DNA from: Pseudideonella sakaiensis
GTDB lineage: Bacteria; Pseudomonadota; Gammaproteobacteria; Burkholderiales; Burkholderiaceae_C
DNA length: 64,000 nucleotides
Direction: 5' to 3'
Assembly: GCF_001293525.1 (NCBI RefSeq)
Contig: NZ_BBYR01000030.1
Coordinates: 124,001-188,000, forward strand
The position numbers were made by a program, and so were the translations under genes. The notes under the pieces were generated by a model that worked only from the letters and a program-made list of their open reading frames with translations, ran no database searches and was not told the DNA's origin. Every line of letters begins with the position of its first letter. Position 1 is the stretch's first letter. Shown piece by piece: positions 15,821-24,231 of this stretch.

Positions 15821-16717
15821 TCACTTCGCCTGGCCGACCATGTAGGTCACCACGGCCTTGATGTCGGCATCGGTGCCGGCCGAGCCGCCGCGCGGCGGCA
15901 TCGCGCCCTTGCCCTTGATCGCGCTGGCGGTCAGGCCGTCGATGCCGGCGGCCAGGCGCGGCGCCCAGGCCGCCTTGTCGCCGAGCTTCGGCGCACCGGC
16001 GACGCCGGCGTCGTGGCAGACCGCGCAGGCCGTCTTGTAGAGCGCCGGCACGGCGCCGGCGGCGGCCGTGGTCGTCGCGGCCGCGGGCGCCGCGGTCGTC
16101 GCCGGGGCAGGCATCGCGGGGGCCGGGGCGGCCGCCGGAGCCGGCTCGGCCGCCGCGGGAGCCGCTGCCGCCGAGCCCGCGTCGGCCGGCGCCGCGGCCG
16201 CCGGCGCCTTCGGCTCGGGGAAGCCGGCACCGGCCTTGTTCGCCATGAACACGACGGCGCGGCCGATCTCCAGGTCGGAGTGGTCGCCACCGCCCTGCGG
16301 GCCCATCGCGCCCTTGCCCTTCAGCGCCGAGGTCAGCAGCGCCTCGTAGCCGGTCTTGATGCGCGCCGCCCAGGCGCCCTCGTCGCCGAACTTCGGCGCG
16401 CCCGCGACGCCGGCCGCGTGGCAGGCCGCGCACTGCGCCGTGTAGACCTGCTCGCCCGTCTTCAGCGCCGACGGATCGGAGGCATCGCGCACCACCACCT
16501 GGCCCACCGGCTGGATGCGCCGCGCCACCGCCTCGGCCGCCAGCCCGTCGCTGCCCGCCGCCGGGCGGTTGGCCTGGGACACGAAGGTCACCAGCAGCAC
16601 GATCCCGATGATCGGCACCAGGAACGAGAAGACCACCGCCAGCACGAGCTGCTTCGGCGTCTTGATCGGGCCTTCGTGCGGGCCGTCTTCGTCGTGCTTG
16701 GAGTGGGCGTCGCTCAT
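15821..16717 (-). CDS. Membrane-anchored diheme c5-type cytochrome
   Basis: A 298-residue electron-transfer protein. After a short charged N-terminus (HKHDEDGPHEGPIK-type) one membrane segment (LVLAVVFSFLVPIIGIVLLVTF) anchors it in the inner membrane with the hemes in the periplasm. Two c5-type domains follow: the first heme motif CAACH (about residue 96) and the second CAVCH (about residue 230), each followed by AGVAGAPKxGD and later KGKGAMxPxGG, whose Met is the likely axial ligand. An Ala/Pro linker of about 65 residues separates them. The two domains are so alike that a duplication is evident. Upstream AT-rich sequence around 16820 probably holds the promoter. Confidence 0.93.
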   Translation of the reverse strand: MSDAHSKHDEDGPHEGPIKTPKQLVLAVVFSFLVPIIGIVLLVTFVSQANRPAAGSDGLAAEAVARRIQPVGQVVVRDASDPSALKTGEQVYTAQCAACHAAGVAGAPKFGDEGAWAARIKTGYEALLTSALKGKGAMGPQGGGDHSDLEIGRAVVFMANKAGAGFPEPKAPAAAAPADAGSAAAAPAAAEPAPAAAPAPAMPAPATTAAPAAATTTAAAGAVPALYKTACAVCHDAGVAGAPKLGDKAAWAPRLAAGIDGLTASAIKGKGAMPPRGGSAGTDADIKAVVTYMVGQAK

Positions 16718-16949
16718 GAAATCCTCGGGAACGGGTGCGCGCGGGCTGCGCGGCGGATCGGACGGAGTCTCGCAGGAAGCGCGCGCGCGGCTGCACCAGC
16801 CCGCTCGCGTCAAACCCAGCATTATAGGTGCGGACCCTGAGCGCCGCGGCGGCGATGGCGACGCGTCGGCACTCCGACGGTGCCGCGCGAGCGCCGCGTG
16901 GGCGCGGGGCCTGCGGCCGGGCCTTCCACGACCCACCCGCGCGGCGCGC

Positions 16950-16955
16950 TAGAAT
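16950..16955 (+). promoter_or_regulatory. Candidate -10 box for tRNA-Arg
   Basis: TAGAAT followed by GCGCGGC lies ten bases before the mature tRNA 5' end. A TTCCAC about 20 bases upstream is a poor -35. Confidence 0.4.
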
Positions 16956-16965
16956 GCGCGGCTCG

Positions 16966-17040
16966 GCGACCGTGGTGAAGCGGATATCATTGAGCCCTCC
17001 GAAGGCTTAGTCGCAGGTTCGATTCCTGCCGGTCGCACCA
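16966..17040 (+). tRNA. tRNA-Arg (anticodon CCG)
   Basis: A 75-base gene including an encoded CCA end. The acceptor stem GCGACCG pairs with CGGTCGC; the D arm is GTGA/TCAT; the anticodon stem GAGCC/GGCTT encloses the loop CTCCGAA with anticodon CCG at 16999-17001; the T arm is GCAGG/CCTGC with loop TTCGATT. It reads CGG arginine codons. A TAGAAT box at 16950-16955 is a plausible -10. Confidence 0.95.
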
Positions 17041-17114
17041 AGGCCTCCCCGGCCTGCTGGGTGCCTCGCTGCAGCGAGGGCAGATCCCGATGGGCGCGAG
17101 CGTGATCGCCTGGC

Positions 17115-17342
17115 TTATCCGCCGCCGCTGAAACGGTCGCGCGACGGACATCCGACGCTGGGTTCCGGACGACTGGCCCGCAGCAGATCCACCCGGGCGT
17201 CGTCCAGCGCAGCCACCAGCTCGGCCGCCGCCTGCCGGGCGTCGGGGGTCGGCGATGGCAAGCGGTCGTGCACCTCCAGTGCCAGCCGGTAGGCCCGCTC
17301 GAGCCGTGCCGCCAGCCGCAGGATGTCCGCCGAGTCGCCCAT
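17115..17342 (-). CDS. Small helical protein of unknown function
   Basis: A 75-residue predicted protein. It starts three bases after the TauE permease stop on the same strand, so it would be the second gene of that operon. The sequence is mostly amphipathic helix (ILRLAARLERAYRLALEVHDRL, then RQAAAELVAALDDARVDLLRA) with a polar tail. I do not recognise a family. The close spacing supports it as real, but short open frames are common at this GC content. Confidence 0.45.
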   Translation of the reverse strand: MGDSADILRLAARLERAYRLALEVHDRLPSPTPDARQAAAELVAALDDARVDLLRASRPEPSVGCPSRDRFSGGG

Positions 17343-17345
17343 CCT

Positions 17346-18089
17346 TCACCCGCCACGCGCGAGGTTGGCGACGCCGAGCGCCACGAAGACGAGGAACAAG
17401 GCCTTCTGGAAGGCCGGTCCCGAGAGCCGCCCGCGCAGTGCCTCGCCCGACGCCATGCCTGCGAACGCGCCGGCCAGTGCGAGGCCGACGGCCGCGGCGC
17501 CCGCTGCGGACAGCCCTGACAGCGGTTCCGACGCCTGAACCCGGACCGCGAGCGCCAGGGTGGCGACCGTGAACGACAGGCCGAGGGCCTGGACCATCTC
17601 GTCCCTGGCCAGGCGCAGCGACTGCAGGTAGGGCACCCAGGGCAGCACGAAGATGGCCGTGGACGCGGTGACCAGGCCGGTGGCGGCGCCGGCCACGGCG
17701 CCCAGCCATCGGCCTCGTCCCGAGAGGTCCGGCAGCGTCGGGCGCCCCAGGCCCCACAGGCCGTAGGCGATCAGGATGAGGCCGAGCCAAGGCTTCGCGG
17801 ACTCGGCCGACGCCGGTCCATCCCAGCCCGGCGCGGCAATCGTCACGACGACGATCGCCATCCAGCCGGGCCACAGCCGCCGGGCCAGCCGGCGCAGATG
17901 GGCGCCGCGGCACTGGGCCAGGTTGGTGGCCAGCGATGGCACCACGAGCAGCGCCGCCGCCTGCAGCGGCGGCATCCACAGGCCGAGGAGGCTCATCGCC
18001 ACGGTGGGCAGGCCCATGCCCGTCACGCCCTTGACGCCACCCGCCAGCGCAAACACCGCCGTCACCGCTCCGAGCTGCCACAGATCCAT
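17346..18089 (-). CDS. TauE/SafE family sulfite or organic-anion permease
   Basis: A 247-residue inner-membrane protein with about eight hydrophobic segments. The N-terminal GGVKGVTGMGLPTVAMSLLGLWM and the mid-protein AGAATGLVTASTAIFVLPWVPYLQ are the two repeated halves of the TauE/SafE fold. Family members export sulfite, sulfoacetate or related anions. ATG 18089 is divergent from a LysR gene across 84 bases, so LysR is the probable regulator. The cargo cannot be named from sequence. Confidence 0.9.
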   Translation of the reverse strand: MDLWQLGAVTAVFALAGGVKGVTGMGLPTVAMSLLGLWMPPLQAAALLVVPSLATNLAQCRGAHLRRLARRLWPGWMAIVVVTIAAPGWDGPASAESAKPWLGLILIAYGLWGLGRPTLPDLSGRGRWLGAVAGAATGLVTASTAIFVLPWVPYLQSLRLARDEMVQALGLSFTVATLALAVRVQASEPLSGLSAAGAAAVGLALAGAFAGMASGEALRGRLSGPAFQKALFLVFVALGVANLARGG

Positions 18090-18173
18090 GCGCGAGATCG
18101 TGGCGGCCCTCGCTCGCGCCGTCCATCGCAAGGACGCGCACCGATCCTTCGGCGATTCCGTAGGATGCGCGGC

Positions 18174-19094
18174 ATGGCTCCAGCCCGCCGGACCGTCGAT
18201 TACCGCATCGATCCTTTCGACCTGCACCTGTTCGCCGCGGTCGTGGAGCACCGCACGATCACGGCGGCGGCCGCGGCGGTGAACCTGTCGCTGCCGGCAG
18301 CCAGCGCCCGCCTGAAGGCCCTGGAGGAGGTCGCCGGCACCCGCCTGCTGCAGCGATCGAAGGCGGGGGCCACGCCCACCGATGCCGGACGGGCACTCGC
18401 CCGGCATGCCCACCGCGTGCTGGCCGAGCTGGAGGCGCTGCACGTCGACATGGCCAGCTTCGGCCACGGGCTGCGCGGCACCCTGAGGCTGCTGTGCAAC
18501 ACCGCGGCGATGTCCGAGGCGCTGCCGGGCCGGATCGGGCGCTTCCTCTCGACGACGCCGGACCTCGACATCGAGGTCCGGGAGTTGCCGAGCGAGGAGG
18601 TGATCGACGCCCTGCGCCGCGGCACGGCCGACCTGGGCATCGTGGCGGACCACATCGATCCCGCCGGACTGCTCGTGAAGCCCTGGATCGAGGATCGGCT
18701 GGTGGCCGTGCTGCCGTCTCGGCACGCGCTCGCACGCCGTCGGCATCTCTCCTATGGCGAGTTGCTGGAGGAGCCCCTGGTCGGCCTGCCGCGCGACAGC
18801 GGTCTCAGCCGCTTCCTGGCCGGCCAGGCCAGCCGCAGTGGACGCGTCCCGCGTCATCGCGTGCGGCTGGGCGGCTTCGACGCGGTGGCGCGGCTGGTCG
18901 CGGCAGGTGCCGGCGTGGCCGTGATGCCCGAGCGTGCGGCCGTTCGCTGCCGCGATGCCGGCACCCGGGTGGTCCCGCTGTCGGACGCCTGGGCGACGAG
19001 GCGGCTGCTCATCTGCATCACGCCGCAGGGCTGGGAGCTGAACACGGTACGCACGCTGGTCGATGCGCTGTTGCAGCCTCCGCCGGGGGCGTAG
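18174..19094 (+). CDS. LysR-type transcriptional regulator
   Basis: A 306-residue protein. The N-terminal winged helix-turn-helix is at residues about 10-68 (LHLFAAVVEHRTITAAAAAVNLS, then ARLKALEEVAGTRLLQRSKAG); the LysR substrate domain occupies about 92-300. It is divergent from the TauE gene and likely controls it in response to the transported compound or its precursor. ATG 18174 is used; ATG 18165 is in frame three codons upstream, and a TAGGAT at 18161-18166 could be a -10 or weak ribosome-binding site. Confidence 0.92.
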   Translation: MAPARRTVDYRIDPFDLHLFAAVVEHRTITAAAAAVNLSLPAASARLKALEEVAGTRLLQRSKAGATPTDAGRALARHAHRVLAELEALHVDMASFGHGLRGTLRLLCNTAAMSEALPGRIGRFLSTTPDLDIEVRELPSEEVIDALRRGTADLGIVADHIDPAGLLVKPWIEDRLVAVLPSRHALARRRHLSYGELLEEPLVGLPRDSGLSRFLAGQASRSGRVPRHRVRLGGFDAVARLVAAGAGVAVMPERAAVRCRDAGTRVVPLSDAWATRRLLICITPQGWELNTVRTLVDALLQPPPGA

Positions 19095-19237
19095 CGGCCC
19101 TGGCGCCTGCTGCAACCCCGGTCTGCGCGATCGGTTAGAACCACGCCTCGGGCGCGGCCATCCGTCGCGCGCCTTCCTCACGGAGTTCCCCCTTGGGCCC
19201 CTGTCCGCTCCCCGCACGCCGTCCACGTCCCGTCTCC

Positions 19238-21475
19238 ATGCGCCCCGGACGCCGCCCGTGGCCGGCGTGCGCCGCCCCCGGGCTCCCCGGCCTCGCCCTC
19301 GCGCTGCACGCCCTGCTCGCCCCTCAGGCGCTGCGCGCGCAGGACGTCGCGGCCCCCGGCGCCGGCGACGCCACGCCGCCGCAACCGACCAGCCTGCAGC
19401 GGGTCGACATCACGGGCCGCCAGGGCGCGACGGAGCTGCGGCGGGCCTCCCGGGTGGCCAAGCAGATCTATGGCCGCGAGGACCTGGACAAGTACGGCGA
19501 CACCAACGCCCTCGACGTGATGCGGCGGCTGCCGGGGGTGACGATCGGCAGCGGCGGGCCGCGGATGCGCGGGCTGGGCTCGGGCTACACGCAGATCCTG
19601 ATCAACGGCGACCCGATGCCGCAGGGCTTCGCGCTGGACCAGCTGAGCCCGTCGCAGATCGAGCGCATCGAGGTGCTGCGCGCGCCGACGGCGGAGCAGA
19701 GCGCGCAGGCGATCGCGGGCACGATCAACATCATCCTGAAGGAGGCGCCGCGGCGCGCGCAGCGCGACCTGCGGCTCGGCCTGTCGGACGGCACGCAGCG
19801 GCCGACCGGCAACGCGAACCTGACGATCGGCGAGTCGCGTGGCGGGCTGGCGGTGTCGCTGCCGGTGTCGGTGTTCGAGTGGCGGCGCGAGAACCACCTC
19901 GAGATCGAGCGCCGCCAGCCAGGCAGCGATGGCGCGCCGTCGCAGGCGGTGCAGACGGGCGACCAGCAGGTCTGGGGCTGGGGTGCGAACCTCGGCCCGC
20001 GGCTGAACTGGCGCATCAGCGACGACCAGACGCTGTCGATCGCCAGCTTCCTGCAGAAGGGCTGGTGGAACAACGAGACGGTGTACGCGAACCGCATCGT
20101 CACGGGCCGGCCGCTGCTGGACGACGACCCGGCGCAGAACGGCACCTGGGAAAACCGCCGCGCCAACCTGACCTGGGCCAACCGCTTCGACGAGGACCAG
20201 CGCATCGAGCTGCGCGCGGGCCTGTCGCAGTCGCGCTGGACCTTCGATGCGCGCAACCTGCGCCAGGGCGCGGAGTTCCAGCGCGCGATCGGCGGCGGCA
20301 AGGACGACAACCTGACGCAGTCCGGCAAGTACAACCGGCTGCTGGGCGAGGCGCACAGCCTGAGCCTGGGCTGGGACCTCGAGTCGCGCAAGCGCAGCGA
20401 GCAGCGCAACGTGACCGAGCTCGGCCAGCCGGTGCTGCCGGACTTCGAGGGCCGGCCCTTCGACGCGCGGCTGCAGCGGGTGGCGGTCTACCTGCAGGAC
20501 GAGTGGGACCTGACGCCGCAGTGGCAGGTCTACCTGGGCCTGCGCCACGAGCGCATCGAAACCGAGACGCGCGACGACACCGCGCCCGTGAACAACCGCA
20601 GCGCGGTGCTCTCGCCGCTGGCCCACCTGACCTACAAGCTCGATGCCCAGGGCCGCGACCTGGTGCGCGCCAGCCTGACGCGCAGCTACCGCGCGCCCGG
20701 CATCGGCATGCTGCTGGCGCGCCCGTCGCTGGCGAGCCAGTACACGGACGTCACGGCCGGGAACACCGAGCTCGCGCCGGACCGCATCGGCAACCCCGCG
20801 CTGGCGCCCGAGCTGGCGACCGGGCTGGACCTCGCGCTCGAGAGGTACCTGCCCGGCGGCGGCATGTGGAGCGTGGGCCTGTTCCACCGCCGCATCCAGG
20901 ACCTGATGCGCACGGTCACCACGCTGCGCAGCGTGCCGTGGGCCACGGTGCCGCGCTGGGTGTCGCAGCCGCAGAACATCTCGTCGGCCACCTTCAGCGG
21001 CCTCGAGCTGGAGCTGAAGGGGCGCGCGGCCGAGTTCCTGCCGGCGCTGGTCGACAAGGCGAACCCGCTGAGCCTTCGCGCGTCGCTGAACCTCTACCGC
21101 TCGCGCGTGGCCGCGCTGCCCGGGCCCGACAACCGGCTGGACAGCCAGCCGCCGTGGTCGGCCACCTTCGGCGCCGACCACCGCCTGCGCGGCCTGCCGC
21201 TGACGATCGGCGGCAACCTGAGCCTGAACCCGGCCTACGACACGCGGCTCACGCTCGACCAGGTGCAGAACCGCTCGAGCGGCCGCGTGATCGACCTCTA
21301 TGCGCTGTGGCTGCTGCGCCCGGGCCTGTCGATGCGGTTGGCGGTCGCCCACGGGGCGCAGCCCTTCGGGCCGCCGAACGGCAGCACCACCACCTTCACC
21401 GATGGCGGGGACTTCAGCCGCATCGAGCGGCGCACCGGGCCGCAGGTCAACTTCTCGATGGACATCCGGCTCTGA
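19238..21475 (+). CDS. TonB-dependent outer-membrane receptor
   Basis: A 745-residue outer-membrane protein. From ATG 19238 there is a signal peptide (GLPGLALALHALLAPQALRAQ). A TTG at 19193 with GGAG seven bases upstream is an alternative that would lengthen the leader. A TonB-box-like LQRVDITG is followed by the plug domain (YGDTNALDVMRRLPGVTIG, RMRGLGSGYTQILINGDPMP, IERIEVLRAPTAEQSAQAIAGTINI), then a 22-strand barrel. The C-terminal strand ends VNFSMDIRL. It imports an iron complex or other scarce ligand with TonB-ExbBD energy. No transport or siderophore gene is adjacent. Confidence 0.92.
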   Translation: MRPGRRPWPACAAPGLPGLALALHALLAPQALRAQDVAAPGAGDATPPQPTSLQRVDITGRQGATELRRASRVAKQIYGREDLDKYGDTNALDVMRRLPGVTIGSGGPRMRGLGSGYTQILINGDPMPQGFALDQLSPSQIERIEVLRAPTAEQSAQAIAGTINIILKEAPRRAQRDLRLGLSDGTQRPTGNANLTIGESRGGLAVSLPVSVFEWRRENHLEIERRQPGSDGAPSQAVQTGDQQVWGWGANLGPRLNWRISDDQTLSIASFLQKGWWNNETVYANRIVTGRPLLDDDPAQNGTWENRRANLTWANRFDEDQRIELRAGLSQSRWTFDARNLRQGAEFQRAIGGGKDDNLTQSGKYNRLLGEAHSLSLGWDLESRKRSEQRNVTELGQPVLPDFEGRPFDARLQRVAVYLQDEWDLTPQWQVYLGLRHERIETETRDDTAPVNNRSAVLSPLAHLTYKLDAQGRDLVRASLTRSYRAPGIGMLLARPSLASQYTDVTAGNTELAPDRIGNPALAPELATGLDLALERYLPGGGMWSVGLFHRRIQDLMRTVTTLRSVPWATVPRWVSQPQNISSATFSGLELELKGRAAEFLPALVDKANPLSLRASLNLYRSRVAALPGPDNRLDSQPPWSATFGADHRLRGLPLTIGGNLSLNPAYDTRLTLDQVQNRSSGRVIDLYALWLLRPGLSMRLAVAHGAQPFGPPNGSTTTFTDGGDFSRIERRTGPQVNFSMDIRL

Positions 21476-21482
21476 AGGTCGG

Positions 21483-21541
21483 TGACGGTCTGACGGTCTG
21501 ACGGTCTGACGGCCGGGCGCCCGGCCCGCCGCCGGCGGGCC
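21483..21541. repeat. Tandem 8-bp repeat and two palindromes between convergent genes
   Basis: TGACGGTC occurs three times exactly and a fourth time in part (21483-21512). It runs into a 16-base palindrome GGCCGGGC/GCCCGGCC (21511-21526) and an overlapping inverted repeat GGCCCGCCG-C-CGGCGGGCC (21523-21541). The block fills the gap between the receptor and a convergent LysR gene and may act as a bidirectional terminator. Confidence 0.7.
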
Positions 21542-21563
21542 GCCGCCAACGTTGCGCGGCGGC

Positions 21564-22466
21564 TCAGGCCGCCAGCCGCGCGACGACGAAGTCGATGAAG
21601 GCCCGCGCGCGCGCCGAGAGCACGCGCGTCTGCGGGTACACGAACTGCACCGGCAGCGGCAGCGGGTCGTGCTCCGGCAGCAGCGCCCGCAACGCCCCGC
21701 TGGCCAGGCCCGGCCCGACCACCCAGTCCGGCAGGCGGGCGATGCCCACGCCGGCCAGCACCGCGAGGTAGGCGGCGTCGACGCTGTCGACCGCCAGCGG
21801 GCCCCCGACCTCGACCACCTGGCGGCCCTGCTCCGACTCGAAGACCCAGCGCTGGCCGCGCGGCGCGTCGGTGACGACGATGCAGGCGTGCTCGACGAGC
21901 TCGCTCGGCTGGCGCGGCTCGCCGTGGCGCGCGAGGTAGGCCGGCGCGGCGACCACGCGCTGCTCGGCCACGCCCAGGGCGCGCGCGACCAGGCTGCTGG
22001 CGCCGAGTTCGCCGAGGCGCACCGCGAGCTCCACGCCGTCCTCGACCAGCCCGGCTGGCGCGTCCGACAGCCGCAGGTCGAGCCGCACCTTGGGATGGGC
22101 GGCGAGGAAATCGATCACCAGCGGCATCAGCCGGGCCCGGCCGTAGGCGTGCGGCAGCGACAGGCGCAGCAGCCCCGCCGGCTCGGCGCGCGTCGACCCG
22201 ATCGTGCCGGGCAGGGCCTCGGCGGCCTCCAGCAGGCGCAGCACGCCCTCGTACAGGCGCGTGGCCTCGTGGGTGGGGTTCAGCTGGCGGGTGGTGCGCG
22301 CGAACAGCTGCACGCCGAGCGCGGCCTCGAGGCCGGCGATGTGCTTGCTGACGGTGGACTGCGTGAGGCCCAGCTCGCGCGCGACGGCCGAGAAGCTGCC
22401 CAGCTCGTAGGCGCGCGCGAACGCGGTGTAGGCCACCAGGCTGGTCGTCGGGCTCATGGCGCTCAT
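21564..22466 (-). CDS. LysR-type regulator divergent from the monooxygenase cluster
   Basis: A 300-residue protein. The helix-turn-helix is in residues about 8-65 (AYTAFARAYELGSFSAVARELG, TQSTVSKHIAGLEAALGVQLF) and the effector-binding domain from about 92 (LLRLSLPHAYGRARLMPLV, PKVRLDLRLSDAP). It belongs to the large DsdA/CrgA-like LysR subgroup. It is divergent from the styA-like gene across 148 bases and is the natural candidate regulator of that cluster. ATG 22466 is preferred for its CCAGGATCG upstream; ATG 22457 is nine bases inside. Confidence 0.92.
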   Translation of the reverse strand: MSAMSPTTSLVAYTAFARAYELGSFSAVARELGLTQSTVSKHIAGLEAALGVQLFARTTRQLNPTHEATRLYEGVLRLLEAAEALPGTIGSTRAEPAGLLRLSLPHAYGRARLMPLVIDFLAAHPKVRLDLRLSDAPAGLVEDGVELAVRLGELGASSLVARALGVAEQRVVAAPAYLARHGEPRQPSELVEHACIVVTDAPRGQRWVFESEQGRQVVEVGGPLAVDSVDAAYLAVLAGVGIARLPDWVVGPGLASGALRALLPEHDPLPLPVQFVYPQTRVLSARARAFIDFVVARLAA

Positions 22467-22614
22467 CGATCCTGGAATGAATGATATCGAGCTTGCGCAC
22501 TTCTGCGATGGGCTGGCGCTGCCGAGAATGGCGCGAACGGCTCCCGCAGAAGGAGCCTCCCGCACCCACCCGGGAGCTGCCCGGGAACGGGTCGCAACCA
22601 CCAGGAGACAGCGC
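22467..22614. promoter_or_regulatory. Divergent LysR / monooxygenase promoter region
   Basis: The 148-base gap contains the most AT-rich tract of the area (GGAATGAATGATATCGAGC, about 22474-22492). On the minus strand this gives TATCAT as a -10 for the LysR gene. GAGAAT near 22524 is a possible -10 for the monooxygenase. The LysR binding site is likely here but I cannot define it. Confidence 0.45.
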
Positions 22615-23850
22615 ATGGACAAGCGGATCGCGATCGTCGGCGGCGGCGTCGGAGGCCTGCACCTCGGCCTCTACCTGCTGCAGCACGGCATCCCGGTGAC
22701 GATCCACACCGACCGGCGGCCCGAGGAGCTGGCCACCGGCCGCCTGCTGAACACGGTCGCGCACCACGCGGTGACGCTGGCGCGCGAGGCGCAGCTCGGC
22801 GTGGACCACTGGCCGACCGAGGACTTCGGCTACTACTGCCACTACCACCACTTCGGCGGCGAGCAGCCGCTGTTCTTCCGCGGCGATTTCGCGGCGCCCA
22901 GCCGCGCGGTCGACTACCGGGTCTACCTGCCGCGCCTGATGGCCGACTTCGCCGAGCGCGGCGGGCGGCTGCAGTACGGCGAACTGAAGGCCGACGACGT
23001 GGCGCGGCTCGCGCAGGAGGCCGACCTCGTGGTGGTCTGCACCGGCAAGGGCCCGCTCGGCCGCATGTTCGCCCACGACCCGGCGCACTCGCCCTACGAC
23101 CGGCCGCAGCGCCTGCTGTGCGTCGGGCTGTATGCCGGCGTGGCGGAGGAGGCGACGCGCTCGGTGACGCTGTCGGTCTCGCCCGGCCACGGCGAGCTGA
23201 TCGACATCCCGACGCTGACCGCCGGCGGCATGGCGCATGCGCTGCTGATGGAAAACGTGCCCGGCGGCGACCTCGAGCAGCTGCCCCGCCTGCGCTACGA
23301 GGACGGGCCGCGCCGCTTCCTCGACACCCTGCTGGCCAAGCTGGAGCAGCACCACCCGACGGTCGCGCGCCGCATCGACCCGTCGGCCTTCGACCTCGCC
23401 AATGGCCCCGGCGACCTGCTGCAAGGCGGCGTGACGCCGACGGTGCGCCGCACCCACGTGCCGCTCGGCGACGGCAAGTTCGCGCTGGCGCTCGGCGACG
23501 TGCACGCCGTGGTCGATCCGCTGTGCGGGCAGGGCGCCAACCTGGCCTCCTACGCGGCCTTCGTGCTGGGCGAGGAGATCGTGCGCCAGTCGGTCTACGA
23601 CGAGCGCTTCTGCGAGCAGGTCGATGCGCGCCGCTGCGACCGCGTGCTCGGCGCGGTGCGCTGGACCAACCTCTTCCTCGCGCCGCCGGCGCCGGAACTG
23701 CAGCAGGTGATCGGCACGATGAGCCAGGACCGCGCGATGTGCGACGAGTTCACCGACAACTTCAACCGCCCCGAAGCCCAGTGGGACCGCCTCGCCAGCC
23801 CGCAGCGCATGCGTGCCTGGCTCGCCGAGCGCGAGGCCGCGCGCGCCTGA
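22615..23850 (+). CDS. StyA-like flavin monooxygenase (styrene/indole monooxygenase oxygenase component)
   Basis: A 411-residue FAD protein; StyA of Pseudomonas is about 415. AGGAGA precedes ATG 22615. The Rossmann motif IVGGGVGGLHLGLYLLQHG is followed by TIHTDRRPEELATGRLLNTVAHHAVT, the family block FGYYCHYHHFGGEQPLFFRGDF, APSRAVDYRVYLP, VSPGHGELIDIPTL, LANGPGDLLQGG and GDVHAVVDPLCGQGANLASYAA. These follow StyA in order from end to end, including DEFTDNFNRPEAQWDRLASP near the C-terminus. StyA enzymes epoxidise styrene-like or indole substrates using reduced FAD from a separate reductase. A matching reductase gene lies downstream. The substrate here is not known. Confidence 0.9.
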   Translation: MDKRIAIVGGGVGGLHLGLYLLQHGIPVTIHTDRRPEELATGRLLNTVAHHAVTLAREAQLGVDHWPTEDFGYYCHYHHFGGEQPLFFRGDFAAPSRAVDYRVYLPRLMADFAERGGRLQYGELKADDVARLAQEADLVVVCTGKGPLGRMFAHDPAHSPYDRPQRLLCVGLYAGVAEEATRSVTLSVSPGHGELIDIPTLTAGGMAHALLMENVPGGDLEQLPRLRYEDGPRRFLDTLLAKLEQHHPTVARRIDPSAFDLANGPGDLLQGGVTPTVRRTHVPLGDGKFALALGDVHAVVDPLCGQGANLASYAAFVLGEEIVRQSVYDERFCEQVDARRCDRVLGAVRWTNLFLAPPAPELQQVIGTMSQDRAMCDEFTDNFNRPEAQWDRLASPQRMRAWLAEREAARA

Positions 23851-23916
23851 GCGGCGGCCGCGTCGCCCCGTCCCCGGTCCGTCCCGGGTCGCCGCGGCGG
23901 CCCGCCAGGAGATCCC

Positions 23917-24231
23917 ATGCACCGCCTGCTCGTCAGCTACCCGCCGCCGGCCGACCCGGACGCCTTCCTCGCGCACTACACCGCGCGCCACCTGCCGCTG
24001 GCGCGCGCGCTGCCGGGCCTGCTCGGCTGCCGCTGGATGCGGCCGCAGCCGCTCGGGCCGGCGGCGGCCGGCACGGCCGCGCCGCCCTTCCTGCTGTTCG
24101 AGGCCGACTTCGCGAGCGCCGAGGCGCTGTTCGCGGCACTGGGCTCGCCCGCCGGCGAGGCCGTGGCGGCCGACGTGCCGCGCTACTCGCCGGGCGGTGC
24201 CACGCTGCTGCACTACGAGGTGCCGGCGTGA
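23917..24231 (+). CDS. EthD-family dimeric ferredoxin-like protein
   Basis: A 104-residue protein with the EthD/YCII-like alpha+beta barrel: HRLLVSYPPPADPDAFLAHY, then HLPLARALPGLLGCRWM, PFLLFEADFASAEALFAALGSPAG and VPRYSPGGATLLHYEV. EthD proteins accompany ring-oxidation pathways, and some act as cyclases or small-molecule binding proteins; most lack an assigned reaction. It sits between the oxygenase (66-base gap) and the flavin reductase (4-base overlap), so a role in handling the oxygenase product is plausible. Confidence 0.85.
   Translation: MHRLLVSYPPPADPDAFLAHYTARHLPLARALPGLLGCRWMRPQPLGPAAAGTAAPPFLLFEADFASAEALFAALGSPAGEAVAADVPRYSPGGATLLHYEVPA

Noticed and set aside
16966-19094. Integrated genomic island at the tRNA-Arg gene
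   Set aside because: I see no integrase, no second copy of the tRNA 3' end in the window and no mobility gene; the tRNA has an intact CCA end.
19193-19237. TTG start of the TonB receptor with GGAG upstream
   Set aside because: ATG 19238 gives a more normal signal peptide; the TTG remains possible and is noted in the entry.
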